This document shows, piece after piece, positions 1-5,782 of a stretch of DNA of 8,073 nucleotides. The stretch is taken from positions 1-8,073 of the forward strand of contig JAHEDM010000096.1 of assembly GCA_024641205.1 (NCBI GenBank), written 5' to 3'. The DNA comes from Actinomycetes bacterium. Its GTDB lineage: Bacteria > Actinomycetota > Acidimicrobiia > Spongiisociales > UBA4744. The notes beneath the pieces were generated by a model. The model searched no databases. It saw only the letters and a list, made by a program, of their open reading frames with translations, and had not been told where the DNA came from. Positions within the stretch are counted from its first letter, which is position 1, and each line of letters opens with the position of its first letter. The position numbers and the translations under genes are program-made.

Positions 1-1624
1 CGCGGACGTTCAGAGCGTTCCGCCAGATGCCCGAGGCACCGATCTGCGCCGACCGGCTGGCGGTCGAACCCCACCCGTCCGCAACCAGAGAGGTGTCGCC
101 TGCGATGAACCGCACACGATCGAGCGGCACGTCGAAGGCTTCCGCGGCCACCTGGGAGAACACCGTCTCATGGCCTTGGCCGTTTGAGGTTGATCCGGTC
201 CGCACGACCACCGTGCCGTCCTCAGCCAGTTCAACCCGCCCGTATTCGCCGGAATCCGCCGCTCCGCCCGCCCGTTCGACGTAGGCGCCGAAGCCAACCC
301 CGATGGGATTGTCCCCCCGCTCGATTCGGGATGCTTGCTCCTTCCGAACCGATTCCAGGTCGATCAGGTCGACCGCCCGCTCCAGAGCGGCGGGGTAGTT
401 CCCGCTGTCGTACAGGGCGCCGGTCGCAGCCCGGTACGGGAGCCGGGAGGGCGCGATGAGATTCCTCCGGCGCACCTCGACCGGGTCGATACCGGCGCGA
501 CGGGCAAACACATCGATGGCCCGTTCCATCGCGTATGCCGCTTCGGGGCGACCGGCCCCCCGATAGGGGGCAATGGGCGCCAGGTTGTTGACCACCGTCG
601 TGGTCTTCATGGTGAATTCCCCGATGTCGTACATCTCCTGGGAGACCAGCGCCGTGAAGGTGACGACCTGGCCTCCGGTCTGGGGGTAGGCACCGACTCC
701 GGTCAGGATGTCGATGTGGGCGCGCTGGATCTTTCCTGAGACGTCTCCGGCCAGTCGGACCCGATGCAGCATGTCACGCCCATGGGAGCCGGTGAGAAGA
801 TTTTCGCGGCGGGTTTGGATCCACCGGACCGGTCGGCCCAATCGGAGCGCGGCGGCCGAGATCACGATGTATTCCGGATAGAGTCGGGCTTTCATCCCGA
901 ATCCGCCGCCGACGTCGGGCACGATCACCTCGATCGCTTCGTTTTCCAACTGTTTGATGAGTTGACGCTTGAGTGTGTGGGGGGACTGGTGTCCGACGAA
1001 GAGGCGGAGGCCACCCGCCTGGTCGGGGACGGCCAGTGCGGCGAGTGGTTCGATCGGGACGGGTGACAGCCGCTGATTGCGAACGGTAACAGTGACGTCG
1101 ACGGCAAATTCCCAACTGGCGGGGGAGGATCCAAGCGACCAATCAGCAACCAGGTTGGTGCCCGCCTCGGCGTGGAGCACCGTCTCATCGTTGAGGGCAT
1201 CCAGCGGGTCGACCACCACCGGAAGAGGCTCTACATCGACCCAGGCCAGGCCGGCGGCATCGACCGCCTGCTCGGCCGTCTCGGCGATCACCACCGCAAC
1301 GGTCTCTCCAACGAAGCGCACTCGTTCGTGGGCGAGAGGCGGCCGTGACATTCCCCGTACCGGGACGGGGGGTTTCTCAGACGAGATACCTTTCAGGTTG
1401 AGATCTGCGGCCGTGAAGACTGCCAGGACCCCCGGGCTCCGGCGGGCCTCTTCAACGTCGAGTTCGGTGATCTCCCCATGGGCGACCGGGGACCGCACAA
1501 AGGCGGCGTTGACAGAATCGGTTGGGGCGAGGTCGCCGACGTACCGGCCGGCACCGGTAACCAGACGGCGATCTTCCAAACGCCGCGCCGACCAGGGTTG
1601 AAACTCGGGTTGAGCACGTTGCAT
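1..1624 (-). CDS. Molybdenum hydroxylase large subunit, form II CoxL / xanthine dehydrogenase family (partial, C-terminus outside window)
   Basis: Catalytic molybdopterin-cytosine-dinucleotide-type subunit of an aerobic molybdenum hydroxylase, normally cytoplasmic or membrane-associated and partnered by FAD and 2Fe-2S subunits. The frame is open for 541 codons from the ATG at 1624-1622 to the left edge; the family is usually near 750-800 residues, so roughly the last third, with the catalytic Glu, is missing from view. Visible landmarks: N-terminal hammerhead domain with the RRLEDRRLVTGAGRYVGD start (residues 14-31), the GGGFGMK loop (239-245), PYRGAGR (353-359), GQGHE (482-486) and GWGSTASRS (517-525). 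Form I (true CO dehydrogenase) carries AYRCSFR with the Cu-binding Cys; this protein has the form II loop, so CO oxidation is not supported and the substrate is unknown. The start is backed by AAGG at 1636-1633, eight bases upstream. No medium or small subunit lies in the window; they may follow beyond position 1. Family call is firm, substrate is not. Confidence 0.93.
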   Translation of the reverse strand, partial: MQRAQPEFQPWSARRLEDRRLVTGAGRYVGDLAPTDSVNAAFVRSPVAHGEITELDVEEARRSPGVLAVFTAADLNLKGISSEKPPVPVRGMSRPPLAHERVRFVGETVAVVIAETAEQAVDAAGLAWVDVEPLPVVVDPLDALNDETVLHAEAGTNLVADWSLGSSPASWEFAVDVTVTVRNQRLSPVPIEPLAALAVPDQAGGLRLFVGHQSPHTLKRQLIKQLENEAIEVIVPDVGGGFGMKARLYPEYIVISAAALRLGRPVRWIQTRRENLLTGSHGRDMLHRVRLAGDVSGKIQRAHIDILTGVGAYPQTGGQVVTFTALVSQEMYDIGEFTMKTTTVVNNLAPIAPYRGAGRPEAAYAMERAIDVFARRAGIDPVEVRRRNLIAPSRLPYRAATGALYDSGNYPAALERAVDLIDLESVRKEQASRIERGDNPIGVGFGAYVERAGGAADSGEYGRVELAEDGTVVVRTGSTSNGQGHETVFSQVAAEAFDVPLDRVRFIAGDTSLVADGWGSTASRSAQIGASGIWRNALNVR

Positions 1625-1681
1625 TTCATCGACCTTACCTGATTGGTGTACCGTCTTCAGCGAAGAAGGAAAGAGGTTCCC
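1625..1681. promoter_or_regulatory. Divergent intergenic region between Mo hydroxylase and cupin genes
   Basis: The 57 bases separate two start codons pointing away from each other, so both promoters must lie here or inside the opposite gene. Seen directly: a ribosome site for the leftward gene (AAGG read on the minus strand at 1636-1633), one for the cupin (AAGGA 1666-1670 and AGAGG 1672-1676), and a short dyad TCTTC-agc-GAAGA at 1654-1666. I see no convincing -35/-10 pair on either strand, so promoter positions are not assigned. The shared gap makes joint regulation possible but does not show it. Confidence 0.5.
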
Positions 1682-2071
1682 ATGGCAGAGCTCATCAATT
1701 TCGAACAGGCGGCCCGGGTGGCCCGAGGTGACGGGATCGAGAGCGTCTCGTTGACCCCCGTCCCCCTCGAAGAGCAGGGCTTCATCATGGGGATCACGAG
1801 CTTTCCGCCGGGGACGGCGATCCCGCTCCACTCGCACAACACCATCGAGCAGGTGACCGTCGTTGAGGGGGAAGGGGTGGCCGAACTCAACGGTGCCCGC
1901 CGGCCCGCCCGGCCGTTCGACACGACCCAGATCGCGCCGGGCGAGGTTCATCGCTTTATCAATACGGGTGACTCGCTGATGCGGATCTTGTGGGTGTACG
2001 GCTCGACGCATGTGACCCGGACCTTCGCCGAGACCGGTGAGACGGTCGATCAGTTCGACCATCGTTCCTAG
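1682..2071 (+). CDS. Small single-domain cupin protein
   Basis: A 129-residue one-domain cupin, the usual size for the family. Metal-binding motif 1 is complete: Gly, five residues, His-Ser-His, three residues, Glu, six residues, Gly (within GTAIPLHSHNTIEQVTVVEG). Motif 2 is present as PGEVHRFIN, giving the third His and the conserved Asn, so a divalent metal should bind to three His and one Glu. Such proteins act as small dioxygenases, isomerases, decarboxylases or sensors; which one cannot be told here. I chose the ATG at 1682 over a TTG at 1643 because AGAGG sits five bases upstream and the TTG extension is basic and unlike a cupin N-terminus. It lies 22 bases upstream of the MBL-fold gene on the same strand and is probably co-transcribed with it; it diverges from the Mo hydroxylase gene. 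No signal peptide. Confidence 0.9.
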   Translation: MAELINFEQAARVARGDGIESVSLTPVPLEEQGFIMGITSFPPGTAIPLHSHNTIEQVTVVEGEGVAELNGARRPARPFDTTQIAPGEVHRFINTGDSLMRILWVYGSTHVTRTFAETGETVDQFDHRS

Positions 2072-2083
2072 GCGCCGGACCTA

Positions 2084-2093
2084 GAGTCGACTC
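2084..2093. repeat. 10-base perfect palindrome directly before the MBL-fold start codon
   Basis: GAGTCGACTC is self-complementary and ends at the base before ATG 2094. Just upstream CTAGG (2068-2072) and CCTAG (2080-2084) form a second small dyad spanning the cupin stop codon. Together they fill the 22-base gap between the two genes. They could affect translation coupling or be chance; no known element is recognised. Confidence 0.35.
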
Positions 2094-3068
2094 ATGGAGC
2101 AGATAGCTCTCGATCCGGTCGACTCGGTTCGCATAACCAGCCTGGTCGACAACGTGGCAGACACGACCGCCCCCAGCACGGGTCCGGCCCGGCGGACCGG
2201 GTGGGGGAGAGGGACTCTGGAAGCACACACCATGGTGGGAGGTCGTACTTCGGTCCCTCTGGTGGCCGAGCATGGCTTCTCGGCTCTCGTTGACGTCACC
2301 AAGGGTGAGAGAGCCCATCGGATCCTTTTCGATACCGGGGTCAGCCCAAATGGGATGATCGAGAACATGCGACGCCTCGAAGTTGATCCGACCACCATCG
2401 AGGCCATCGTCCTCAGTCACGGGCACTACGATCACACCGCCGGCATGCATGGGTTGATTGAGGCGCTTGGCCTGCCCAATCTGCCCGTCTACCTCCATCC
2501 CGAGTTCTGGAACCGGCGGAGGGTGGTCATCGAGGGACGTGATCCGCGCGAAATGCCGACTACCAGCCGTCGGGCCCTGGAAGATGCCGGCTTCGCTATC
2601 ATCGAGCGGGCCCAGCCTTCGTTTCTCCTGGGCGGGTCGGTGTTGGTCACGGGAGAGATCGATCGGACCGCGGCCTTCGAGCAGGGCTTTCCGGGTCATG
2701 AAGCGTTGCGCGGCGCCACCTGGCAGCCGGATCCTTTCATCCTCGATGATCAGGCGCTTGTGCTGAACCTGCGCGGGAAGGGATTGGTCGTGGTGACCGG
2801 CTGTGGGCACGCCGGAGTGGTCAATATCCTTCGCCACGTGACCCGGCTCACCGACACTGATCAGGTCCACGCTCTCATCGGTGGGTTTCATCTCGGGAGT
2901 CGCGCCATGCTGAGCCGCATTGCTCCCACCGTCGAAGCGATAGCAGCTTTCGACCCCACCTACCTGGTGCCTGCCCACTGCACGGGTTTCCGAGCTACGC
3001 ATGCTCTGGCCGAGCGTCTCCCCGAGGCGCTCATTCCGAATACGGTCGGAACGGTCTACACGTTCTGA
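2094..3068 (+). CDS. Metallo-beta-lactamase-fold hydrolase, COG1237 (MJ0301-like) family
   Basis: A 324-residue cytoplasmic metallohydrolase. The N-terminal strand ITSLVDN (14-20), LFDTG (78-82) and the zinc motif SHGHYDHTAG (His109, His111, Asp113, His114) are all present, followed by TGCGHAG (His239), GGFHLG (His266) and PAHCTG (His295). The TGCGHAG plus PAHCTG pair is characteristic of COG1237, whose members are often annotated as 7,8-dihydropterin-6-methyl-4-(beta-D-ribofuranosyl)-aminobenzene-5'-phosphate synthase after the methanogen protein. That reaction belongs to methanopterin synthesis, and nothing here supports such a pathway, so the annotation should not be taken as function. The ATG at 2094 has only a weak ribosome site (AGAG at 2083-2086), fitting coupling to the cupin that ends 22 bases upstream. 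It converges with the rhodanese gene, eight bases between stops. Confidence 0.88.
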   Translation: MEQIALDPVDSVRITSLVDNVADTTAPSTGPARRTGWGRGTLEAHTMVGGRTSVPLVAEHGFSALVDVTKGERAHRILFDTGVSPNGMIENMRRLEVDPTTIEAIVLSHGHYDHTAGMHGLIEALGLPNLPVYLHPEFWNRRRVVIEGRDPREMPTTSRRALEDAGFAIIERAQPSFLLGGSVLVTGEIDRTAAFEQGFPGHEALRGATWQPDPFILDDQALVLNLRGKGLVVVTGCGHAGVVNILRHVTRLTDTDQVHALIGGFHLGSRAMLSRIAPTVEAIAAFDPTYLVPAHCTGFRATHALAERLPEALIPNTVGTVYTF

Positions 3069-3076
3069 GGTTGCGG
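3069..3076. other. Convergent gene junction without terminator space
   Basis: Only eight bases lie between the stop codons of the plus-strand MBL-fold gene and the minus-strand rhodanese. Any terminator would have to lie inside the opposite coding sequence, so the 3' ends of the two transcripts probably overlap. Confidence 0.7.
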
Positions 3077-3838
3077 TCAGCGCTCGATCGGCATCCCGAC
3101 CATGCTGCCCCATTCGGTCCACGATCCGTCGTAGACCCGAACGCGAGGTCGGCCGAGAATCTTGGTGAGAGCGAACCACACCAGCGTGGCGCGGTGACTC
3201 AAGCGGCAGTACGCGACGATCTCAACGTCGCCGTCGTGGTCTACGCCGATCTCCTCCAGTGCTGCTGCGATCTGTTCGGGAGATCGGAAGGTGTCATCGT
3301 CGTTCAGGAGCTTCTTGAAGTAGAGGTGGACCGCCCCGGGGATGCGGCCTTTCCGCTGTGCCCCGTGGTCGAATTTCGGCAGCGGCATCACCCGTTCGCC
3401 CCGATACTCTTCCGGGGATCTGGTATCAACGATGATCCGACCCGGTGCCCCCAGGTTTTGGAGAACGTCGTCTCTTCCGAGGCGTGCCCCCGCATCGGCA
3501 ATGCCGGCCTTTCGTGAGACGGGCCGGTGTTCCGGTACCTCGACGGTGAGGGGCCGTGCCTCCGTCACCCAGGCGGTCCGCGAGCCATTGAGGAGCCGGA
3601 CATCTGTTACCCCGGCCATGGTCATCGTCCAATACGCATACGTTGCGTATTGAGCTTCGTCGCTCATCAGCACCACGGTATGGTCGTCTCCTATCCCGAG
3701 ATCTCCCAGGCGCTTGGCCATCTGCGAGGGCGTAGCGAGCTGTCGCGCGGCTTCGTCCCAGCAAAGCTCCTGCCAGAAAGCCCAGACCGCACCGGGCGCA
3801 TGCCCCAGCCGGTAGTCCCGGTCGTCAAGCGCGCCCAC
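3077..3838 (-). CDS. Two-domain rhodanese-type sulfurtransferase with short N-terminus
   Basis: A 253-residue tandem rhodanese (thiosulfate or mercaptopyruvate sulfurtransferase type), moving sulfane sulfur via a persulfide on the second-domain Cys. Domain 1 runs from about residue 1 to 105 (RLGHAPGAV near 10-18; Asp60 at the position of the lost Cys, normal for the inactive domain). Domain 2 begins near IIVDTRSPEEY (135-145), with GRIPGAVHL, the active loop AYCRLSHRA (Cys211) and the C-terminal SWTEWG and VGMPIER. Relatives usually have some 25-30 further residues (first strand and helix) before the RxGHxPGAV motif; here an in-frame TGA at 3847-3845 blocks extension, so GTG 3838 is the earliest start. 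That GTG lacks a well-spaced ribosome site, while an out-of-frame ATG at 3848 has one. Catalytic domain looks intact; the physiological acceptor is unknown. Confidence 0.88.
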   Translation of the reverse strand: MGALDDRDYRLGHAPGAVWAFWQELCWDEAARQLATPSQMAKRLGDLGIGDDHTVVLMSDEAQYATYAYWTMTMAGVTDVRLLNGSRTAWVTEARPLTVEVPEHRPVSRKAGIADAGARLGRDDVLQNLGAPGRIIVDTRSPEEYRGERVMPLPKFDHGAQRKGRIPGAVHLYFKKLLNDDDTFRSPEQIAAALEEIGVDHDGDVEIVAYCRLSHRATLVWFALTKILGRPRVRVYDGSWTEWGSMVGMPIER

Positions 3839-3862
3839 CTTCGGTCATTCGGTAATCCTTTC

Positions 3863-3890
3863 CGGTTCGGCATCCTATATGATCGAACCG
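3863..3890 (+). promoter_or_regulatory. Candidate promoter -10 box within a 7-base inverted repeat (operator) upstream of the FAH gene
   Basis: CGGTTCG at 3863-3869 and CGAACCG at 3884-3890 form a perfect 7-base inverted repeat with a 14-base spacer and 21 bases centre to centre, about two helical turns. The spacer contains TATATGAT (3876-3883 region; TATGAT at 3878-3883), five of six matches to a sigma70-type -10 box. A transcript would begin near 3890 and run directly into the ribosome site at 3896-3904. The -35 position is poor (around ATCCTT), which would suit an activated or regulated promoter. The arrangement suggests a dimeric regulator covering the -10; the regulator is not in the window. 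Inference from pattern only. Confidence 0.5.
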
Positions 3891-3907
3891 CAAACGAAGA
3901 GGAGCCC

Positions 3908-4786
3908 ATGCGAATCGTTACCTTTGAAGACCAACACGGACGTCGGGTCGGCGTGCTCGACGGGGAGGCGGTCGCGGACGTGACCGCGGTCGACGGTGGA
4001 CTCCCCGTGGAGATGATCGATCTCATTGCACTCGGGGCCTCAGGTCTGGACCGGTTGCGCTCCGCGTTCGAATCGGCACCGCGCCTTGCCCCGGCCTCGC
4101 TTCACTTACTGGCGCCCATTCCCCGTCCCCGGAAAAACGTCATGGCGGTCGGTCGAAACTACCGGGATCATGCCAAGGAGTTCTCCGATTCCGGGTTCGA
4201 CGCATCGGAGAAGCAGATGATCCCCGATCATCCGGTGGTATTCACCAAGGCTCCGACCTCCGTCATCGGCCCGGGCGTTCCGATCGACACGGCAAACGAT
4301 CCTCTGGGGACCACCGACTACGAGGGCGAGCTGGCCTTCATAATCGGTGCCCCGGCCAAATCGGTTTCTCGGGAACGGGCGATGGACCACGTGTATGGCT
4401 ACACGATCGTCAACGACGTCACGGCGCGTGATCTCCAGAAACAACATGTTCAGTGGTTCATCGGCAAGAGCCCGGACACATTCTGTCCGATGGGTCCGTG
4501 CATCACCACTATCGATGAACTGCCGGACATCGGCTCTTCTTGGCTGCGGACCTGGGTCAATGGGGAACTCCGTCAAGAGGCACCGATCTCGGCACTGATC
4601 TTTGACGTGCCCACTCTGATTGCAGCCCTTTCCTCAGTCATGACGCTCGAGCCCGGAGATATCGTCGCCACCGGGACCGGCCTCGGGGTCGGAATCGGCT
4701 TCGACCCGCCGCGCTACATGCAGCCCGGTGATCTGGTCGAGGTTGCCATCGACGGGATCGGGGTGCTCAGCAACCCCGTCATCTGA
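3908..4786 (+). CDS. Fumarylacetoacetate hydrolase (FAH) family protein
   Basis: A 292-residue member of the FAH superfamily: Mg/Mn-dependent enzymes that hydrolyse acylpyruvates, decarboxylate or isomerise 2-oxo-enedioates or hydrate 2-oxo-pentenoates in catabolic pathways. Seen: a roughly 70-residue N-terminal domain, then VGRNYRDHAKE (residues 81-91, His88 the probable general base), HPVVFTKAP (108-116), metal ligands Glu139 and Glu141 in DYEGEL, and Asp170 in VNDVTARDLQ, GKSPDTFCPMGP (186-197), and the C-terminal TGTGLGVG and MQPGD. The catalytic set is complete and the length is typical. The ATG at 3908 is chosen over a longer open frame from 3527 because GAAGAGGAG lies four bases upstream and family homology begins at MRIVTFE. 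It diverges from the rhodanese gene and appears to be its own transcription unit. The exact substrate (acylpyruvate, homoprotocatechuate-type or another) cannot be set. Confidence 0.93.
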   Translation: MRIVTFEDQHGRRVGVLDGEAVADVTAVDGGLPVEMIDLIALGASGLDRLRSAFESAPRLAPASLHLLAPIPRPRKNVMAVGRNYRDHAKEFSDSGFDASEKQMIPDHPVVFTKAPTSVIGPGVPIDTANDPLGTTDYEGELAFIIGAPAKSVSRERAMDHVYGYTIVNDVTARDLQKQHVQWFIGKSPDTFCPMGPCITTIDELPDIGSSWLRTWVNGELRQEAPISALIFDVPTLIAALSSVMTLEPGDIVATGTGLGVGIGFDPPRYMQPGDLVEVAIDGIGVLSNPVI

Positions 4787-4849
4787 TCTCTCCGAGCGGC
4801 TCCCGGCGGGTCTGGGCTCTTTCACGTTGACGGTCGTATGGGTCCCGGG

Positions 4850-4880
4850 CTGACAAGGTCGAACTCGAGCTGCATATGAT
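4850..4880 (+). promoter_or_regulatory. Candidate sigma70-type promoter of the crotonase/CoA-transferase operon
   Basis: In the 123-base gap after the FAH gene, CTGACA (4850-4855) and TATGAT (4875-4880) each match the consensus hexamers at five of six bases, with a slightly long 19-base spacer. A start site near 4887 would leave a leader of about 23 bases before the GTG at 4910. A loose inverted repeat GGGCTG (4847-4852) / CAGCCC (4886-4891) surrounds it. No clear rho-independent terminator for the FAH gene is visible in 4787-4849, so read-through from upstream remains possible. Confidence 0.5.
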
Positions 4881-4897
4881 GCTTCCAGCCCTTAGGC

Positions 4898-4904
4898 AAG
4901 GAGG
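4898..4904 (+). promoter_or_regulatory. Strong ribosome binding site deciding the GTG start at 4910
   Basis: AAGGAGG is a near-perfect Shine-Dalgarno sequence, five bases ahead of GTG 4910. It is the strongest ribosome site in the window and fixes the crotonase start at MSDTYRE. Confidence 0.85.
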
Positions 4905-4909
4905 ACTCG

Positions 4910-5782
4910 GTGTCGGATACGTATCGCGAGATTATCTACGAGGTGATCGACAACGTCGCTTGGATCACCATCAATCGGCCGGAAGTGCGGAATGCGTTTC
5001 GCGAACAGACCCTGGACGAACTGGCCGATGCATTCTCGGCTACCCGCGAGGATCCATCAATCGCTTGCGCGGTGGTGTCGGGTGCCGGCGGAGCTTTCTC
5101 GGCTGGTGGAGATTTCCATGCCATGATGAAGCTCAACAAGGCCAACTCCGCCTTGTGGAACGACCGCATGCTCAAGGTGGCTATGACCATCCGTAACCTG
5201 CCGATCCCGGTGATCGCCATGGTGGAAGGACCTTGTGTCGGGGGCGGCCATGAACTCATGTTGTGGTGCGATCTGGTCATCGCTGCCGAGGATTCCACTT
5301 TCGGACAGACCGGAGCCCGGGTAGGCGCCTGCCCGACCGTGGGCGCCACACAGTACATCGCCAAGCTGATCGGCGAGCGTCGGGCCAAAGAGATGATCTT
5401 CCTCTGCAAGACCTATACGGGCGCCGAAGCCGCCGAGATTGGTCTGGCCAACGTCGCGGTACCGAGAGAGCTACTGCGCGAAAAAACCGAGGAAGTGTGC
5501 AGGCAGATCGTCGGGTACAGCGGTCAGACCATTCGCGCCACCAAGGTGTCGCTCAATTTTGATTCCGACGCCCTCTATCCATCCTGGCAGCACGGGATGG
5601 AACTGCTGGCCAACATCTGGGGGACCGAAGAGTCGCTGGAGGGCATGAACGCCTTCCTGGAGAAGCGCAAGCCGGATTTCCAGCAGTTCCGGGAGCGCAA
5701 CAAGGCGGAGATGGACCAGTACAAGGATGCGTTCGATCGTGGCCTCAACCAAGCTGAAAAGTCTCGAGCACTGCGCGGCTGA
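4910..5782 (+). CDS. Crotonase-superfamily enzyme, MenB/BadI-like, with altered active site
   Basis: A 290-residue enoyl-CoA hydratase/isomerase-fold protein acting on a CoA thioester. First oxyanion-hole loop GGAFSAGGDF (60-69); second loop VGGGHEL (110-116). Gln133-Thr134-Gly135 aligns with the Gln-Thr-Gly bicarbonate site of type I MenB (dihydroxynaphthoyl-CoA synthase), and the C-terminal segment GTEESLEGMNAFLEKRKPDF is also MenB-like. The second hydratase Glu (rat Glu164) is Gly135. By my alignment the MenB catalytic residues Ser161, Asp163 and Tyr258 correspond to Ala140, Pro142 and Trp237, so naphthoate synthesis is unlikely; a ring-opening hydrolase, lyase or hydratase of catabolism is more plausible given the neighbours. 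A charged tail of about 30 residues follows the family domain and its DNA overlaps the next gene by 56 bases. First gene of an operon; the position next to a GctAB pair resembles echA20-ipdA-ipdB of actinobacterial steroid degradation. Confidence 0.87.
   Translation: MSDTYREIIYEVIDNVAWITINRPEVRNAFREQTLDELADAFSATREDPSIACAVVSGAGGAFSAGGDFHAMMKLNKANSALWNDRMLKVAMTIRNLPIPVIAMVEGPCVGGGHELMLWCDLVIAAEDSTFGQTGARVGACPTVGATQYIAKLIGERRAKEMIFLCKTYTGAEAAEIGLANVAVPRELLREKTEEVCRQIVGYSGQTIRATKVSLNFDSDALYPSWQHGMELLANIWGTEESLEGMNAFLEKRKPDFQQFRERNKAEMDQYKDAFDRGLNQAEKSRALRG

Noticed and set aside
335..739. 134-codon plus-strand frame in the left part
   Set aside because: Antisense to the Mo hydroxylase, whose 541-codon frame carries all the family motifs.
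1..1624. True carbon-monoxide dehydrogenase (form I CoxL)
   Set aside because: The Cu-ligand loop AYRCSFR is replaced by PYRGAGR.
1959..3179. 406-codon open frame on the minus strand opposite the MBL-fold gene
   Set aside because: Its product is rich in Arg, His, Gly and Asp with no recognisable fold, and it lies wholly opposite a gene with complete zinc motifs. Long antisense frames are expected in high-GC coding DNA.
3527..3907. N-terminal extension of the FAH gene (127 further codons in frame)
   Set aside because: It is antisense to the rhodanese, shows no fold, and a good ribosome site plus family homology place the start at ATG 3908.
4787..4849. Rho-independent terminator after the FAH gene
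   Set aside because: Only 3-4 base-pair stems (such as GAG-CGG-CTC) and no T run follow the stop codon.
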